From: Rhabdophis nuchalis
Taxonomy: Eukaryota; Chordata; Lepidosauria; Squamata; Natricidae
Direction of reading: 5' to 3'
Assembly: GCA_039707465.1 (NCBI GenBank)
Contig: CM077648.1
Span: forward strand, 73,613,619-73,677,618
Length of the DNA: 64,000 nucleotides
The translations under genes and the position numbers were made by a program. The notes under the pieces are model-generated. The model had not been told where the DNA came from. It saw only the letters and a program-made list of their open reading frames with translations, and ran no database searches. This document shows positions 24,870-35,075 of this stretch, piece by piece (position 1 is the stretch's first letter; each line of letters starts with the position of its first letter).

Positions 24870-24983
24870 CAGGGGTCTCCAACCTTTGCAACTTTAAGTC
24901 TGAAGGACTTCAGCTCCCAGACTTCTCCAGCCAGCAAAGCTGAAGTCCTTCAGACTTAAAGTTGCAAAGGTTGGAGACCCCTG
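24870..24983. mobile_element. hAT (Buster-type) foldback MITE, 114 bp
   Basis: A nearly complete inverted repeat: CAGGGGTCTCCAACCTTTGC at the left and its reverse complement at the right, with a short AGCTCCCAG-type centre. Flanking 8-mers are TTATAGAG (24862-24869) and CTATAGAG (24984-24991). Confidence 0.9.
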
Positions 24984-25289
24984 CTATAGAGGGTGAATGC
25001 GATATTAGATGTAGTTCTTCAATTTTGACCTGGTAAAATATCCCATCTGCTTAATTTAAATAAAAAGTAAATAAAAAGAATTTTAAGTACACTTTCTCAT
25101 AAAATGCGTTGCCTGGAAGGAGCTCCTGCAAGTTCATGATTATTGTGGATCACATGCTTGAGTGATTGAATTGGGTTTAATTAAGAATAGTACGTAATCC
25201 AAGTTACACATATAAACGAATGCTTTTGAAAATTTAAGAGCAGGAGTTTAAGTAAATGTAGCAGCTAATTCTTTTTTTCTTTGTTGCAG

Positions 25290-26515
25290 GTCTGAAGAAC
25301 TGTTGCCGACTACAACAGTGCCAGCATTCCAACTTTATTAAAACTACCAACATCTTAAATGGACTTTCCTGTGGTGGTACCCTTATAAAATGGATGACAG
25401 CTACATCAGTTTGCACATTCTAATCACTTTCCAGTGTCACAAGAGATTTCTACGTATACATAATCTAAATGTATGCAACTGGTAAAACCAGAGCCTACAT
25501 CCAGTATTACCAGTGAGAGACATTGTTCATCTACCAATGTTGTACATGTATGAAACCTGTACTGTATACTGCAACAAACCCCATACTTCCTATTGGAGAG
25601 TACAATAATGTAAATCATAAAAGCACCACTATTTTAGCATAATAAAAGAAAGTCCAAAGAGCTCCTATATAGACTACTCCAGATAACTTTGCTTCATTGG
25701 TATTTGTAGCTTATTGTAACTTTTTTAAAAAAAATACAGGATCATCATTGTATTGTACAAAAGCGCTTTGATTAACACAACAGCTATATAGTTTTTTAAT
25801 TTTAGGATAAAAAAAACCTGTGGAGACAGTGAACTAGTGTCTTTAAAATGAGTCCTTTCAGTATAATGTCTGTTTAAGACATTGCCTTTAATATCTGTTG
25901 GGAAGGAAATGTCCAGATTTTTCAACCTTTTATCGTATGTTTCCTTTTCCTTGTTTACATAGGGAACAATGTTTATAGTTGTGTGTACAGTGGGGGTCTA
26001 CAACAAGAAGTGTATATTTTAAAACAATTTTTTAATGATTTAACAATTTTTTGTAAATCATTTTTGGGCTTCTGCAGCTGTAGATTCTCACTGTGAATTC
26101 CCTTGCTTGCTCATGCATAAGTGTATTTGCAATACCAAATATACAGGTTTAGTACTTTTGCCTGTTAGTGATTGTTTTACATGTGTAACGTTTTGGTTGA
26201 GATGTTAAATGGTGGAAGAGTACTGTGGATGTGAATGTGGGAAGTAATTTTAATCATGTGTAATTGGTCCCAAGGCCTAAGTTGCAGTAATTACCTTTTT
26301 GCAGATTTATTTAACAATGCCTTGTTGCTTTGTATGCATTGTTTGGGTGTAAAGATTGCGTGTAAAATCCAACAGGGAGCCACAGTATTTAAATTGAAAA
26401 CCTAATGTTACAACTGCTATGAGGTGGCCAAATGTAAACTAAAAGCCTTAATTAAAAGTGGTGCAATTTTGTATGACTTAGCATCAGTAGTTCAATAAAT
26501 TGGATTGCCATGCAA
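25290..26515 (+). other. RAP1B: RAP1B terminal exon, 3' UTR
   Basis: A 3' splice site (CTTTGTTGCAG, ending 25289) precedes a sequence beginning GTCTGAAGAACTGTTGCC, matching the human RAP1B 3' UTR exon as I recall it. Possible polyadenylation signals are AATAAA at 25641 (proximal) and AATAAA at 26494 (distal); the end given here is an estimate downstream of the distal signal. Confidence 0.8.
26494..26499 (+). terminator. Probable distal RAP1B polyadenylation signal
   Basis: AATAAA in TTCAATAAATTGG, followed about 30 nt later by sequence without further UTR-like conservation that I recognise. AATAAA at 25641-25646 is an alternative proximal signal. Confidence 0.6.
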
Positions 26516-27439
26516 GGGCTTGCATTACAACTACCTGTTCTGTAACAGATTGCTTTGTGTAATGTTTTAATCTCATTAATGAAATGTTAACATGATCCAA
26601 AGAGCAGAATTTATTCTATAAAAAGCCTAAATCAGATGTATACATCTCCAACCTGACCCAATTGGTAGCCCCCAACTAGTAGCTCCATAAGCACAAGCCA
26701 GTATAGCCAGTGGTGAAACATTGTGGGAACAATAGTGTAAATATTTGAAGAAACTCCCATAGCCTATATATCTAAGATAATCATGGCTTTGTACTACTAA
26801 AGATACCTATGTTTTGTTTCAATGGAAATTCTGCAGTTTGATCTGTATCCACTGAAAAATGTGAATATTCCATGGTTGGTGCACTGAAGAAATCAACATA
26901 ATAGGTTGATTTTCTCTTGCCCCAGAAAGGAGAGAATGCATAACTAGATCTTTATATTTGGCTTCTCATTCCTTCCAGTCATTTCCCTTCTTTCATCCTA
27001 GATAAGATTCTGTTTCTCTTAACTCTTTCTTTTGTGCCTTATCTGACTGCTTTGTTTTCTTGGACTATCCTTAGCTCCCAGGCTTTTTAAAAACTAATGG
27101 ATTAAGAAGGTACCACATCTGTGATTGTAAGACGTTCATGTTTATCAGAATTCTGATTACAGGTATCTGCTTCTGTATCCATCCGCTTTTTTCCATGGCA
27201 AATATCACACTCCTCTGTAACTTGGTATGCCTTTCTATAGATGCTTTTTTGTTTTACAAAATTGACCTTTTTTGATTCATGCAGGCATATATTTAGATGC
27301 AGTGCTAGAAATCTATACAGTATAAAAACAAAAAACAAAAATTACTTATCTGTAGATACAAGATTTAATCTACCTCTATAGAAATGACCAACCTTTATAA
27401 TTTTGGCACAAATCAAAGCTTTGATTTCTTCCTCAGGAC
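26516..27439. other. Intergenic sequence
   Basis: No exon or recognisable repeat between the RAP1B 3' end and the SINE at 27440. Confidence 0.45.
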
Positions 27440-27775
27440 ATGGGTGAGAGTTAGTGCAGTGGTTAAGGCATCAGGCTAGAGAGAACTCAAGGGACTCTGA
27501 GTTCTAGTCCTACCTTAGTCACAAAGCAAACTAGGTGACTGGACTAGTCACTTTCTCTGAGTCCTAGGAAAGAGGCAGTGGCAAACTGCCTTATTTTATT
27601 TTAAGTAATGTTTGTATTTTGTATATTGTTTTTAATTATGCCTGTGCACCGCCCCGGGTCCCTGTGGGGAGAGGGTGCGGTTAATAAATCTTAAATCTTA
27701 AATCTTCTTAAACCTGAAAAATCTTGACAAGAAAACTGCAGGAACCTGTCCAGGCATCCTCCAAGAATCTGATAC
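27440..27775 (+). repeat. tRNA-derived SINE split by a short L2-group 3' tail
   Basis: The SINE head (GTGCAGTGGTTAAGGCATCA) and body (GAGGCAGTGGCAAACTGCC) run to about 27590, then resume at about 27708 (CCTGAAAAATCTTGACAAGA). Between them lies about 115 bp ending CACCGCCCCGGGTCCCTGTG ... GGTTAATAAATCTTAAATCT, the extreme 3' end of an L2-group LINE with a repeated tail. This is a very short 5'-truncated LINE insertion inside a SINE. Confidence 0.75.
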
Positions 27776-27809
27776 AATTGAATGGAAAGGGAAAAAACAA
27801 GGTATAGAG

Positions 27810-27933
27810 CAGGGGTTCCCAAAGTTGCAACTTGAAGACTTGTGGACTTCAACTCCCAGAATTCTCCTGCTGGCTGGAGAATTCTGGGAGTTGAAGTCCA
27901 CAAGTCTTCAAGTTGCAAGTTTGGGAACCCCTG
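27810..27933. mobile_element. hAT (Buster-type) foldback MITE, 124 bp
   Basis: Ends CAGGGGTTCCCAAAGTTGCA and its inverse; perfect 8-bp duplication GTATAGAG at 27802-27809 and 27934-27941. The centre contains the palindromic GGAGAATTCTGGGAGTTGAA-type core. Confidence 0.92.
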
Positions 27934-28349
27934 GTATAGAGCATGGTTCATCAGTTCCCTGATATATTGACTCTTCCATGTTTATAGATGACAACTCAAC
28001 ATATTATTACTTTTAAATCAGAAAGTTACTATGATGAGAAAGCAGATTTCCTTTCAAGCACTGCTTGAAGAGAATAATTGTTATCAATAATGCTGTCAGA
28101 ATCACTGTCAGAATCACTTAACATTGGGGCGTTACATAATACACTTGGGAACTTCAGAATGGATGTGATAGCAAAAATACCCATCAAGCAAATCAAAGCA
28201 GGACATGATAATTCATGGACAATTCATTCTTCCAGGACAAAATATTATATATCCTTAAAAACACTTAATACATTTGAAAGGAATCCAATATCAAGTTTGG
28301 TTTCTTGACAGTCACCACTTACTACTAGACCTCAGAAAATGAAAATGAA

Positions 28350-28509
28350 ATAATAATAATAATAATAATTTAATACTTATAGACCGCACCCTCTCCCCAC
28401 AGGGACTCGGGGCGGTGCACAGGAAGAATAAAAACAATGACTATATACAACATTTCATATTAAAAATAGATTAAACAGTACCTGTGCTAAAATACCCGTT
28501 AAAACTAAC

Positions 28510-28556
<47 letters not shown>
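28350..28556 (-). repeat. L2-group LINE 3' end with (AAT)n tracts
   Basis: The segment at 28373-28500 carries the minus-strand L2 3' terminus (ACCGCACCCTCTCCCCACAG) beside one (AAT)n run (28350-28371), and a second (AAT)n run of about 48 bp (28510-28556) joins it to the next L2 3' end at 28563. The trinucleotide tracts therefore sit exactly at LINE 3' ends. Confidence 0.8.
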
Positions 28557-28558
<2 letters not shown>

Positions 28559-31365
28559 TGGGATTTATTAACCGCACCCTCTCCCCACAGGGACCCGGGG
28601 CGGTGCACAGGCATAATTAAAAACAATATACAATAATACAAATATTTCTTAAAATCGAATTAAATAAATCTACCCGTGCTAAAAACATAAATTAAAAACC
28701 CATTTAAAATTTATAATTAAAAGACAGAGAGAACTATTCAAGGCCGGCCAGTCGAAAGAGATGGGTCTTCAATTTTACACGGAAGGAGCGGAGGTCGGTG
28801 GTCGTTCTAATATCAGGGGGAAGGTCGTTCCAGAGGGCCGGGCCCGCCACAGAGAGCGCCCTTCCCCTGGGCGTCGCCCGCTGACAAAGTCTAGTGGACG
28901 GCACCCGGAGAAGCCCCTCTCTGTGGGAGCGAATCGGTCGTGAGGATGTGTGGGGCAGGATCCGATCTCGCAGATAGCTAGGTCCCGAGCCATGGAGCGC
29001 TTTGAAGATGATAACTAACACCTTGAAGCGCACCCGGAAGACGACAGGTAGCCAGTGCAGCTCGCGCAAGAGCGGTGTTACGTGGGCAAACCTAGAGGTG
29101 CCCATAATTGCTCGCGCGGCCGCATTCTGAACTAACTGAAGCCTCCGGGTGCACCTCAAGGGGAGCCCCATGTAGAGAGAGTTACAATAGTCCAGTCGGG
29201 ATGTCACGAGGGCATGAGTGACTGTGCGAAGGGCGTCCCGATCCAATAGGGGGCGCAATTGGCGAACCAGGCGAACCTGGTAAAACGCCCTCCTGGCCAC
29301 GGCTGTCACTTGCTCTTCCATAGACAGCCGGGTATCCAGGAGGACACCCAAATTGCGCGCCCCATCCACAGGGGCAAGATGTTCGCCCCCTATGGCCAGC
29401 GTTGGAGAAAGCTGGTTGAATCGGGCAGCCGGAAACCACAGCCACTCGGTCTTGGTCGGGTTGAGCCTAAGTCCGTTACTTCCCATCCAGATCCGCACGG
29501 CTTCCAGGCACTGGCACATCACCGCTACGGCATCGTTGGGGTGGTTTGGGGTAGATATGTACAGCTGGGTGTCATCAGCGTACAGATGGTACTCTACCCC
29601 AAAACCACGGATGATCTCACCCAACGGCTTCATATATGCATTAAACAGGAGAGGCGAGAGGACCGACCCCTGAGGCACCCCGCATGTGAGGGGTCTCGGG
29701 GTCGACCTCTGCTCTCCTGCCCGCACAAATTGCGATCGGCCAGAGAGGAAGGAGGAGAACCACCGCAAAACAGTGCCTCCCACCCCCAACCCCCCCAGCC
29801 GATGCAATAGGATACCATGGTCGATGGTATCGAAAGCCGCTGAGAGGTCTAATAGGACCAGGATGGAGGAACATCCCCCATCTCTGGCCCTCCAGAGATC
29901 ATCTACCAACGCGACCAATGCCGTCTCGGTGCTATGCCCGGGCCGAAAGCCGGACTGGCGCGGATCTAGATAGTCAACTTCCTCCAGGTGACGGGGAAAC
30001 TGTTGTGCCACCACACTCTCAACAACCTTCGCCAAGAAGGGAAGGTTGGAGACTGGACGGTAGTTGTTCAAAATAGCTGGGTCCAAAGAGGGCTTCTTGA
30101 GGAGGGGCCTCACCATAGCCTCTTTTAGGGAGGCAGGCAAGGAACCCTCACTCAAGGATGCGTTGATAACCTCTTGGAGCCAGCCTCGTGTCACCTCCCA
30201 GGATGCCAGTACAAGCCAGGAGGGGCACGGGTCCAATGAACATGTGGTGGCTCGCAGTCGCCCACGTAACCTGTCCATATCCTCGGAAGTAACGGGGTCA
30301 AACTCCTCCCAAACAAGATCTCCCTCGTGGCATCCCACTGGGCCATGAATGGGGGCTAGCTCACTCTGTATCTGGGCGGTTTTCTCCTGCAGAAAAATCA
30401 CAAATTCCTCTGCCCTACCCTGTAACGGGGCTTCCCGCTCCCTCTGTTGGAGGAGGGAACGGGTCACCCTAAACAGGGCGGCAGGGCGGTTTTCTGCGGA
30501 TGCTATGAGGGTGGCACAATGATGACGTTTGGCCACCCTCAGCGCCACAATGTAAGTCCGTAAATGGGCTCTTACCTGTGTCCGGTCAGATTCAGAGCGG
30601 CTAGCCCTCCATCTTCTCTCTAGGCATCTCTTGCGGCGTTTCATCACCCGCAGCCCCTCAGTAAACCAAGGAGCCAGGGTGGTTCGCCGCCGCGAGAGAG
30701 GCCGCAAGGGCGCGACCCGATCCAAGGCTCCCACGGCCGCACTATTCCATGCGGCCGTGAGGTCCTCCATCGGGGCGCGGGTCAGGGATACAGGAAATGG
30801 CCCAAGCGCTGTCTGGAACCCATCCGGGTCCATCAAGCGCCTGGGGCGGTACCAGATTGGTAACTCTGGTTCCGCCTCCCCGCGGAGGGGAGCAGCGGTC
30901 GGAAAGTCGAGTCGGAGAAGTGAGTGGTCTGACCATGACAAGGGTATGATGTCTATGTCCCCTGTACCCAGATCACTCTTCCATTGGCCCGAGACGAAGA
31001 TGAGGTCCGGCGTATGTCCACCCTCATGGGTGGGGCCATGAATTACTTGGGTCAGGTCCATGGCCGTCATGGAAGCCATGAACTCCCGAGCTACCACGGA
31101 TGATTCGCCCAACGATGGCAGGTTAAAGTCCCCCATAACTATAAGTCTGGGGGTCTCCACTGCCACCGTAGCGATCACCTCCAGGAGCTCGGGCAGGGCT
31201 GCTGCTACATAGCGGGGAGCCAGGTATACAACCAGCAAGCCCAACTGCCTCCCTAGGCCCCACTTCATGCAGAGGGACTCACAGCCAGAGGTCTGCGGCA
31301 CAATGGTCTCTCTCGGCTCCAGGCCTTCCTTGATAATGACCGCTACCCCACCACCCCTGCCTATT
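28557..31365 (-). mobile_element. L2-group LINE, 2.8 kb, with endonuclease and reverse transcriptase
   Basis: The minus-strand element runs from about 31365 to its 3' end at 28557, ending in the (TTA)n tract. It has one long open frame with an apurinic-type endonuclease followed by a reverse transcriptase. The 5' end is truncated within the endonuclease: the open frame continues upstream of its first ATG with GRGGGVAVIIKEGLEPRE, an endonuclease segment, before stopping at the junction with an AACTAAACTAAAAATT inverted repeat near 31365. Confidence 0.92.
28734..31301 (-). CDS. L2-group LINE ORF2: endonuclease/reverse transcriptase, 855 open codons
   Basis: Intact minus-strand frame. Residues about 15-80 hold the endonuclease C-terminal half with LIVMGDFNLPSL (GDFN motif) and, near 125, WSDHSLLRLDF (SDH motif). 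The reverse transcriptase follows: [72 protein letters not shown], and catalytic YADDTQLYIS. The C-terminus ends KTHLFRLAGLE. The N-terminal part of the endonuclease is missing, so the protein is not complete, yet more than 850 codons remain open, which suggests a recent insertion. It lies between RAP1B and NUP107, opposite to both. Reverse-strand ORFs of 60-183 codons are shadows of it. Confidence 0.92.
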   Translation of the reverse strand: MPQTSGCESLCMKWGLGRQLGLLVVYLAPRYVAAALPELLEVIATVAVETPRLIVMGDFNLPSLGESSVVAREFMASMTAMDLTQVIHGPTHEGGHTPDLIFVSGQWKSDLGTGDIDIIPLSWSDHSLLRLDFPTAAPLRGEAEPELPIWYRPRRLMDPDGFQTALGPFPVSLTRAPMEDLTAAWNSAAVGALDRVAPLRPLSRRRTTLAPWFTEGLRVMKRRKRCLERRWRASRSESDRTQVRAHLRTYIVALRVAKRHHCATLIASAENRPAALFRVTRSLLQQREREAPLQGRAEEFVIFLQEKTAQIQSELAPIHGPVGCHEGDLVWEEFDPVTSEDMDRLRGRLRATTCSLDPCPSWLVLASWEVTRGWLQEVINASLSEGSLPASLKEAMVRPLLKKPSLDPAILNNYRPVSNLPFLAKVVESVVAQQFPRHLEEVDYLDPRQSGFRPGHSTETALVALVDDLWRARDGGCSSILVLLDLSAAFDTIDHGILLHRLGGLGVGGTVLRWFSSFLSGRSQFVRAGEQRSTPRPLTCGVPQGSVLSPLLFNAYMKPLGEIIRGFGVEYHLYADDTQLYISTPNHPNDAVAVMCQCLEAVRIWMGSNGLRLNPTKTEWLWFPAARFNQLSPTLAIGGEHLAPVDGARNLGVLLDTRLSMEEQVTAVARRAFYQVRLVRQLRPLLDRDALRTVTHALVTSRLDYCNSLYMGLPLRCTRRLQLVQNAAARAIMGTSRFAHVTPLLRELHWLPVVFRVRFKVLVIIFKALHGSGPSYLRDRILPHTSSRPIRSHREGLLRVPSTRLCQRATPRGRALSVAGPALWNDLPPDIRTTTDLRSFRVKLKTHLFRLAGLE

Positions 31366-31945
31366 TTTTTAACTAAACTAAAAATTTTTTAGTTTAGTAA
31401 TTTTTAACTAAACTAAAAATTCCCCAATAAACCCAAAAACAGAGGAATAACTATCCCAGGCCGGCAAGGCAGAAGAAGTGTGTTTTTAGTTTAAGACGGA
31501 AGGAGCGAAGGTCCGTGGTGGTCCTAATGTCGGGGGGGGGGAGGTCGTTCCAGAGGGCTGGGCCCGCCACAGAGAGAGCCCTTCCCCTGGGTGTCGCCCG
31601 CTGACAGAGTCTAGTGGACGGCACCCGGAGAAGTCCCTCTCTCTGGGAGCGAATCGGCCGTGAGGATGTATGAGGCAGGATCCGATCCCGCAGATAGCTA
31701 GGTCCCGAGCCATGGAGCGCTTTAAAGATGATAATTAATACCTTGAAGCGCACCCGGAAGACAACAGGCAGCCAGTGCAGCTCGCGCAAGAGCGGTGTTA
31801 CATGGGTATACCTTGTGGTACCCATAATTGCTCGCGCGGCTGCGTTCTGGACTAGCTGAAGTCTCCGGGTGCACCTCAAGGGAAGCCCCATGTAGAGAGA
31901 GTTACAATAGTCCAGTCGGGATGTCACGAGCGCGAAATACATTTT
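31366..31945 (-). pseudogene. Second L2-group LINE 3' fragment, tail-to-head with the first
   Basis: The minus-strand frame 31942-31451 (LVTSRLDYCNSLYMGLPLRC... to FFCLAGLG) corresponds to the last 160 residues of the neighbouring LINE and is very close to it in sequence. A one-base shift in a C/G run near 31536 adds a proline (LPPPDI). Between the two LINEs is an inverted/direct repeat built from AACTAAACTAAAAATT (31372-31425). Confidence 0.88.
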
Positions 31946-32798
31946 TAAGAGTCCAAGATGAAAGATGGTGTGTTGTATTGTTTCTTGGCCAAGGGGGAAG
32001 GGTTTTATGCTTTTCTCCCAATTCCTTTCCTCTCACCAATCTTCAAAGACAGAAACAGTAGGTGAACACTCACTAGACTAGTTCCTTATGGTGATCATGT
32101 TTTTTGGCAATGTTATTAGCACATGATCTAATCTTCCATCCATCATTTTGAATTTGAATTCACAAGATCCAGCCTATATTCCAATTTGAATTGCAGTGTA
32201 GCATCCACTATATCCCTCTATGATAGGGTATTGTTGTTCCCCTTTAGAAGTGTGAAGGAGAATCGATGTCTACATTTATGAGGCATTGTGAGATTAATAT
32301 GTGTTTTTTTCAAATAAAGGTTTAACCCAGGTGGTTTCTTATTGAATTCCATTGGCTCCAAAAAGGCCTTTCAATTTTAATTTGAATTACTCATGTTTCT
32401 AACCCATCATAAACTTTTGGATATGTACTCGTTTCCTCCCTCATATGTAGCTGAGAAAGGAACACTAAATATGTACAGTGACTACTATTTCCTGTTTGAA
32501 GAATATCCATGCCTCCTCTAGAAAAATCTTACACACTTAGCAGGACTGGCAATTTTTATTGTTTTTTTTTTCATACTGTGATTAGGGATTCTTTTATTGT
32601 CATATTAATTGCAACTGTGCCATAAAAGGACTGGAAGGAATGAGAAACCTGATCGACAAGATAAATTTTTCTGTATTGAGAAATTAATTTATTGTTTGGG
32701 TGCTTCTTCCACACAAATAGGAAGCATCTTTCATAATCAGACTATTTTTCTTTTCCAATATTGCCTTCCGATGTTAGAATATCAAAAATTGAAAAGTT

Positions 32799-32902
32799 AG
32801 TATCAATATTTAGAGTAAAGAAAGTAGAGGAATATGCCAAAGATTGAATTATGTTTAGCTTTGGCATATTTCTCTACTTTCTTTGCTCTAAATATTGATA
32901 CT
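32799..32902 (+). repeat. 44-bp perfect-pairing hairpin
   Basis: Arm 32799-32842 (starts AGTATCAATATTTAGAG) is the reverse complement of 32859-32902 except at two positions, both of which become G-U wobbles in a plus-strand RNA. The loop is 16 nt. The motif TTTCCTCTGCATTGAA follows at about 32903 and again at about 32941. It does not resemble the hAT foldbacks and has no clear target duplication. Confidence 0.75.
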
Positions 32903-33930
32903 TTCCTCTGCATTGAAGTAGGAAAAAGAAATATTGAAGATTTCCTCTGCATTGAAAAAAAATAGCTTTTTAATAAATACTCTTTTAAGAGTTTTTTAGA
33001 TTTGTTTCTTTGGAGTAACTGTTTCTAATCTAGCTGCAAGGAGGGAGACAAAGTTGACATTAACTTTCCTGCCTTTTTATAAATACTACCTTAATTGAGT
33101 TGTAATCATTTTAGGAAGTAATATGCAGTAGCTTAAATGTGCACACAAAAATGCTCTGAGGCAGATTTTACATAGTTCATAAATCTATAATTTACTGGGG
33201 GTTTTCAAATGCCAGCAGCTGGAGGAGTTACATGATTTTGTACAGCTGATCAAACATGCAGAGGCAAAGCAGGAAGTAAATTCCTGGGAGGGTTGAGTGA
33301 TAGCTATATGTAGTTATAGGATGTATAAAACTATACATCTATCCACAGGTAGATGGTTTCCACTTACAGATTTACAGCATGGTATTTAGTACTATATTTT
33401 GAGTTATTTAGGGAGTTGTGGTATCAATGTTTGATACCTTCAACTTGTAGCTTGCAATATAGAAAGATCTCAATAATCCAATTATTAACTACATCAATAT
33501 TTTACTTTTGCCATAAAATACAGCACCAAGAAACAGGAACAATATTTGCATTCTCACAATGCTTCTGAATTCTGGAAAACGAACCTTTCTTTTAGACTTA
33601 ACAATTATCATTTCTAATTTAACAATATCAGATGTTTAATTTCGTATAGATGCATCTGCCCTTAAAACACTGGAACAACAATCTGTTCAAAACATCAAAC
33701 TTGTGCTGTGGATTCAGGAATTATTTTAATCTGAATAGAAGTATGTGTGCATCACAATTAGAGTTAAATTAAATTGTTAGAAGGATATCAAACTTTGCCA
33801 TCTATTTTTGCCATTTGGATTTTACAAAATATTTGGTGTATTCCATGCTTTATTAAAGCAGGAGGGAGCATTCCTAGTTGACCTATTTATTCTGTGAAAT
33901 TTATAAGCAACATTTTTTTTACAAAGCAGC

Positions 33931-33966
33931 ATTATTCTGGATGGTGAATGTTACATCCAGAATAAT
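33931..33966. repeat. 13-bp perfect hairpin
   Basis: ATTATTCTGGATG (33931-33943) is perfectly inverted at 33954-33966, with a 10-nt loop. Confidence 0.7.
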
Positions 33967-34263
33967 GGTTACTGCTAGATTCAAATGACAAGTGTTAGCA
34001 AAAAAGTGATATTTATTGCTTTCCCCTGGGAAAAGACTGAAATGATCTTTTTAACAGGCTATATACACAATTTCTATGAAAGACTTGCCAAATTGTACTA
34101 TACATACTATAATTATACTATTGTACCTGTTACCATATTTCCATATGCAAGCTGCTTTATTCTAGATTGGATTATTTCTGTTTTCATGTTAGCCAAGTTA
34201 TTCATTTAAAGAGTTATTTAAACTGTGATATCTGAAGCAAGACTAATAAATAAGGAGTATGTA

Positions 34264-34751
34264 CAAGTAGTAAACCAACTTACAACAGTTCAATAGAGAT
34301 TGTTCAAAATTACAACGGCACCAAAAAAAATGAGTTATGAATCATTACAGCAGAGGTCTCCAACCTTTGCAACTTTTAAGTCTAAAGGATTTCAGCTCCC
34401 TGGGAGCTGAAGTCCTTCAGACTTAAAGTTGCAAAGGTTGGAGACCCCTGCATTACAGCATCCCCTTGATCATGTGATCAAAATTCAGACACTTGGCAAC
34501 TGACTCACATTATGATGCTTGCAGTGTCCCAGGATCATGTGGTTCCCCTTTTGTGATCTTCTGACCAACAAAGTCAATGGGGAAGCCAGATTCACTTAAC
34601 AACCGTGTTACTAATTTTAACAACTGCCATGATTCACTTAACAAATGTGGCAAGAAACATTGTAAAACTTGGCAAAATTCAGTTAACAAATGTCTCCCTT
34701 GGGAACAGAAATTTTGGGCTCAATTGTGGTTGTTAGTCAAGACTACCTGTA
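34264..34751. mobile_element. Tigger-like MITE (TA duplication) carrying a nested hAT foldback
   Basis: The left end (CAAGTAGTAAACCAACTTAC) and the inverted right end (CAGGTAGTCTTGACTAACAA as read on the minus strand) are diverged inverted repeats flanked by TA. The interior has the repeated phrase 'cacttaacaa' typical of reptile Tigger-type MITEs. A hAT foldback (34351-34450) has inserted into it. Confidence 0.65.
34351..34450. mobile_element. hAT (Buster-type) foldback MITE, 100 bp
   Basis: CAGAGGTCTCCAACCTTTGC and its inverse form the ends; perfect 8-bp duplication CATTACAG at 34343-34350 and 34451-34458. Confidence 0.92.
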
Positions 34752-35075
34752 TATGAATTTTAAGTTATAAGATTTTATTTGTAACTCATCCCCCCCTCAC
34801 ACACACAAGTTTTGCTTGGGTTTACAAGTAGACATTTTATTTGGAAAAATCTAAAAACAGTAAAACATACATCTTAAAATTAATTAAATAAAAATATCAC
34901 AAACACACACACTTTCAACCTGTTAGCATAAGAGTATCCAAGCATTATCTAGTTCATTGGATTTGTTTCCCAGTATCTAATCTGGATGGCAGAAATTACA
35001 TGGCAGTAATAAGGAATTATATTACTTATGTTATCCTATCAGCCAAATCTGATCTCCAGTGATTTACTTTTGAAT
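34752..35075. other. Intergenic AT-rich DNA
   Basis: Nothing recognised apart from short (AC)n runs near 34796 and 34900. Confidence 0.45.

Larger units (their letters stand above)
31946..34262. other. Intergenic AT-rich DNA with two hairpins
   Basis: No exon or known transposon was recognised. Two inverted repeats stand out at 32799-32902 and 33931-33966; both are listed separately. Confidence 0.5.

Noticed and set aside
29259..29810. Plus-strand ORF of 183 codons
   Set aside because: It is the antisense shadow of the reverse transcriptase encoded on the minus strand at 28734-31301.
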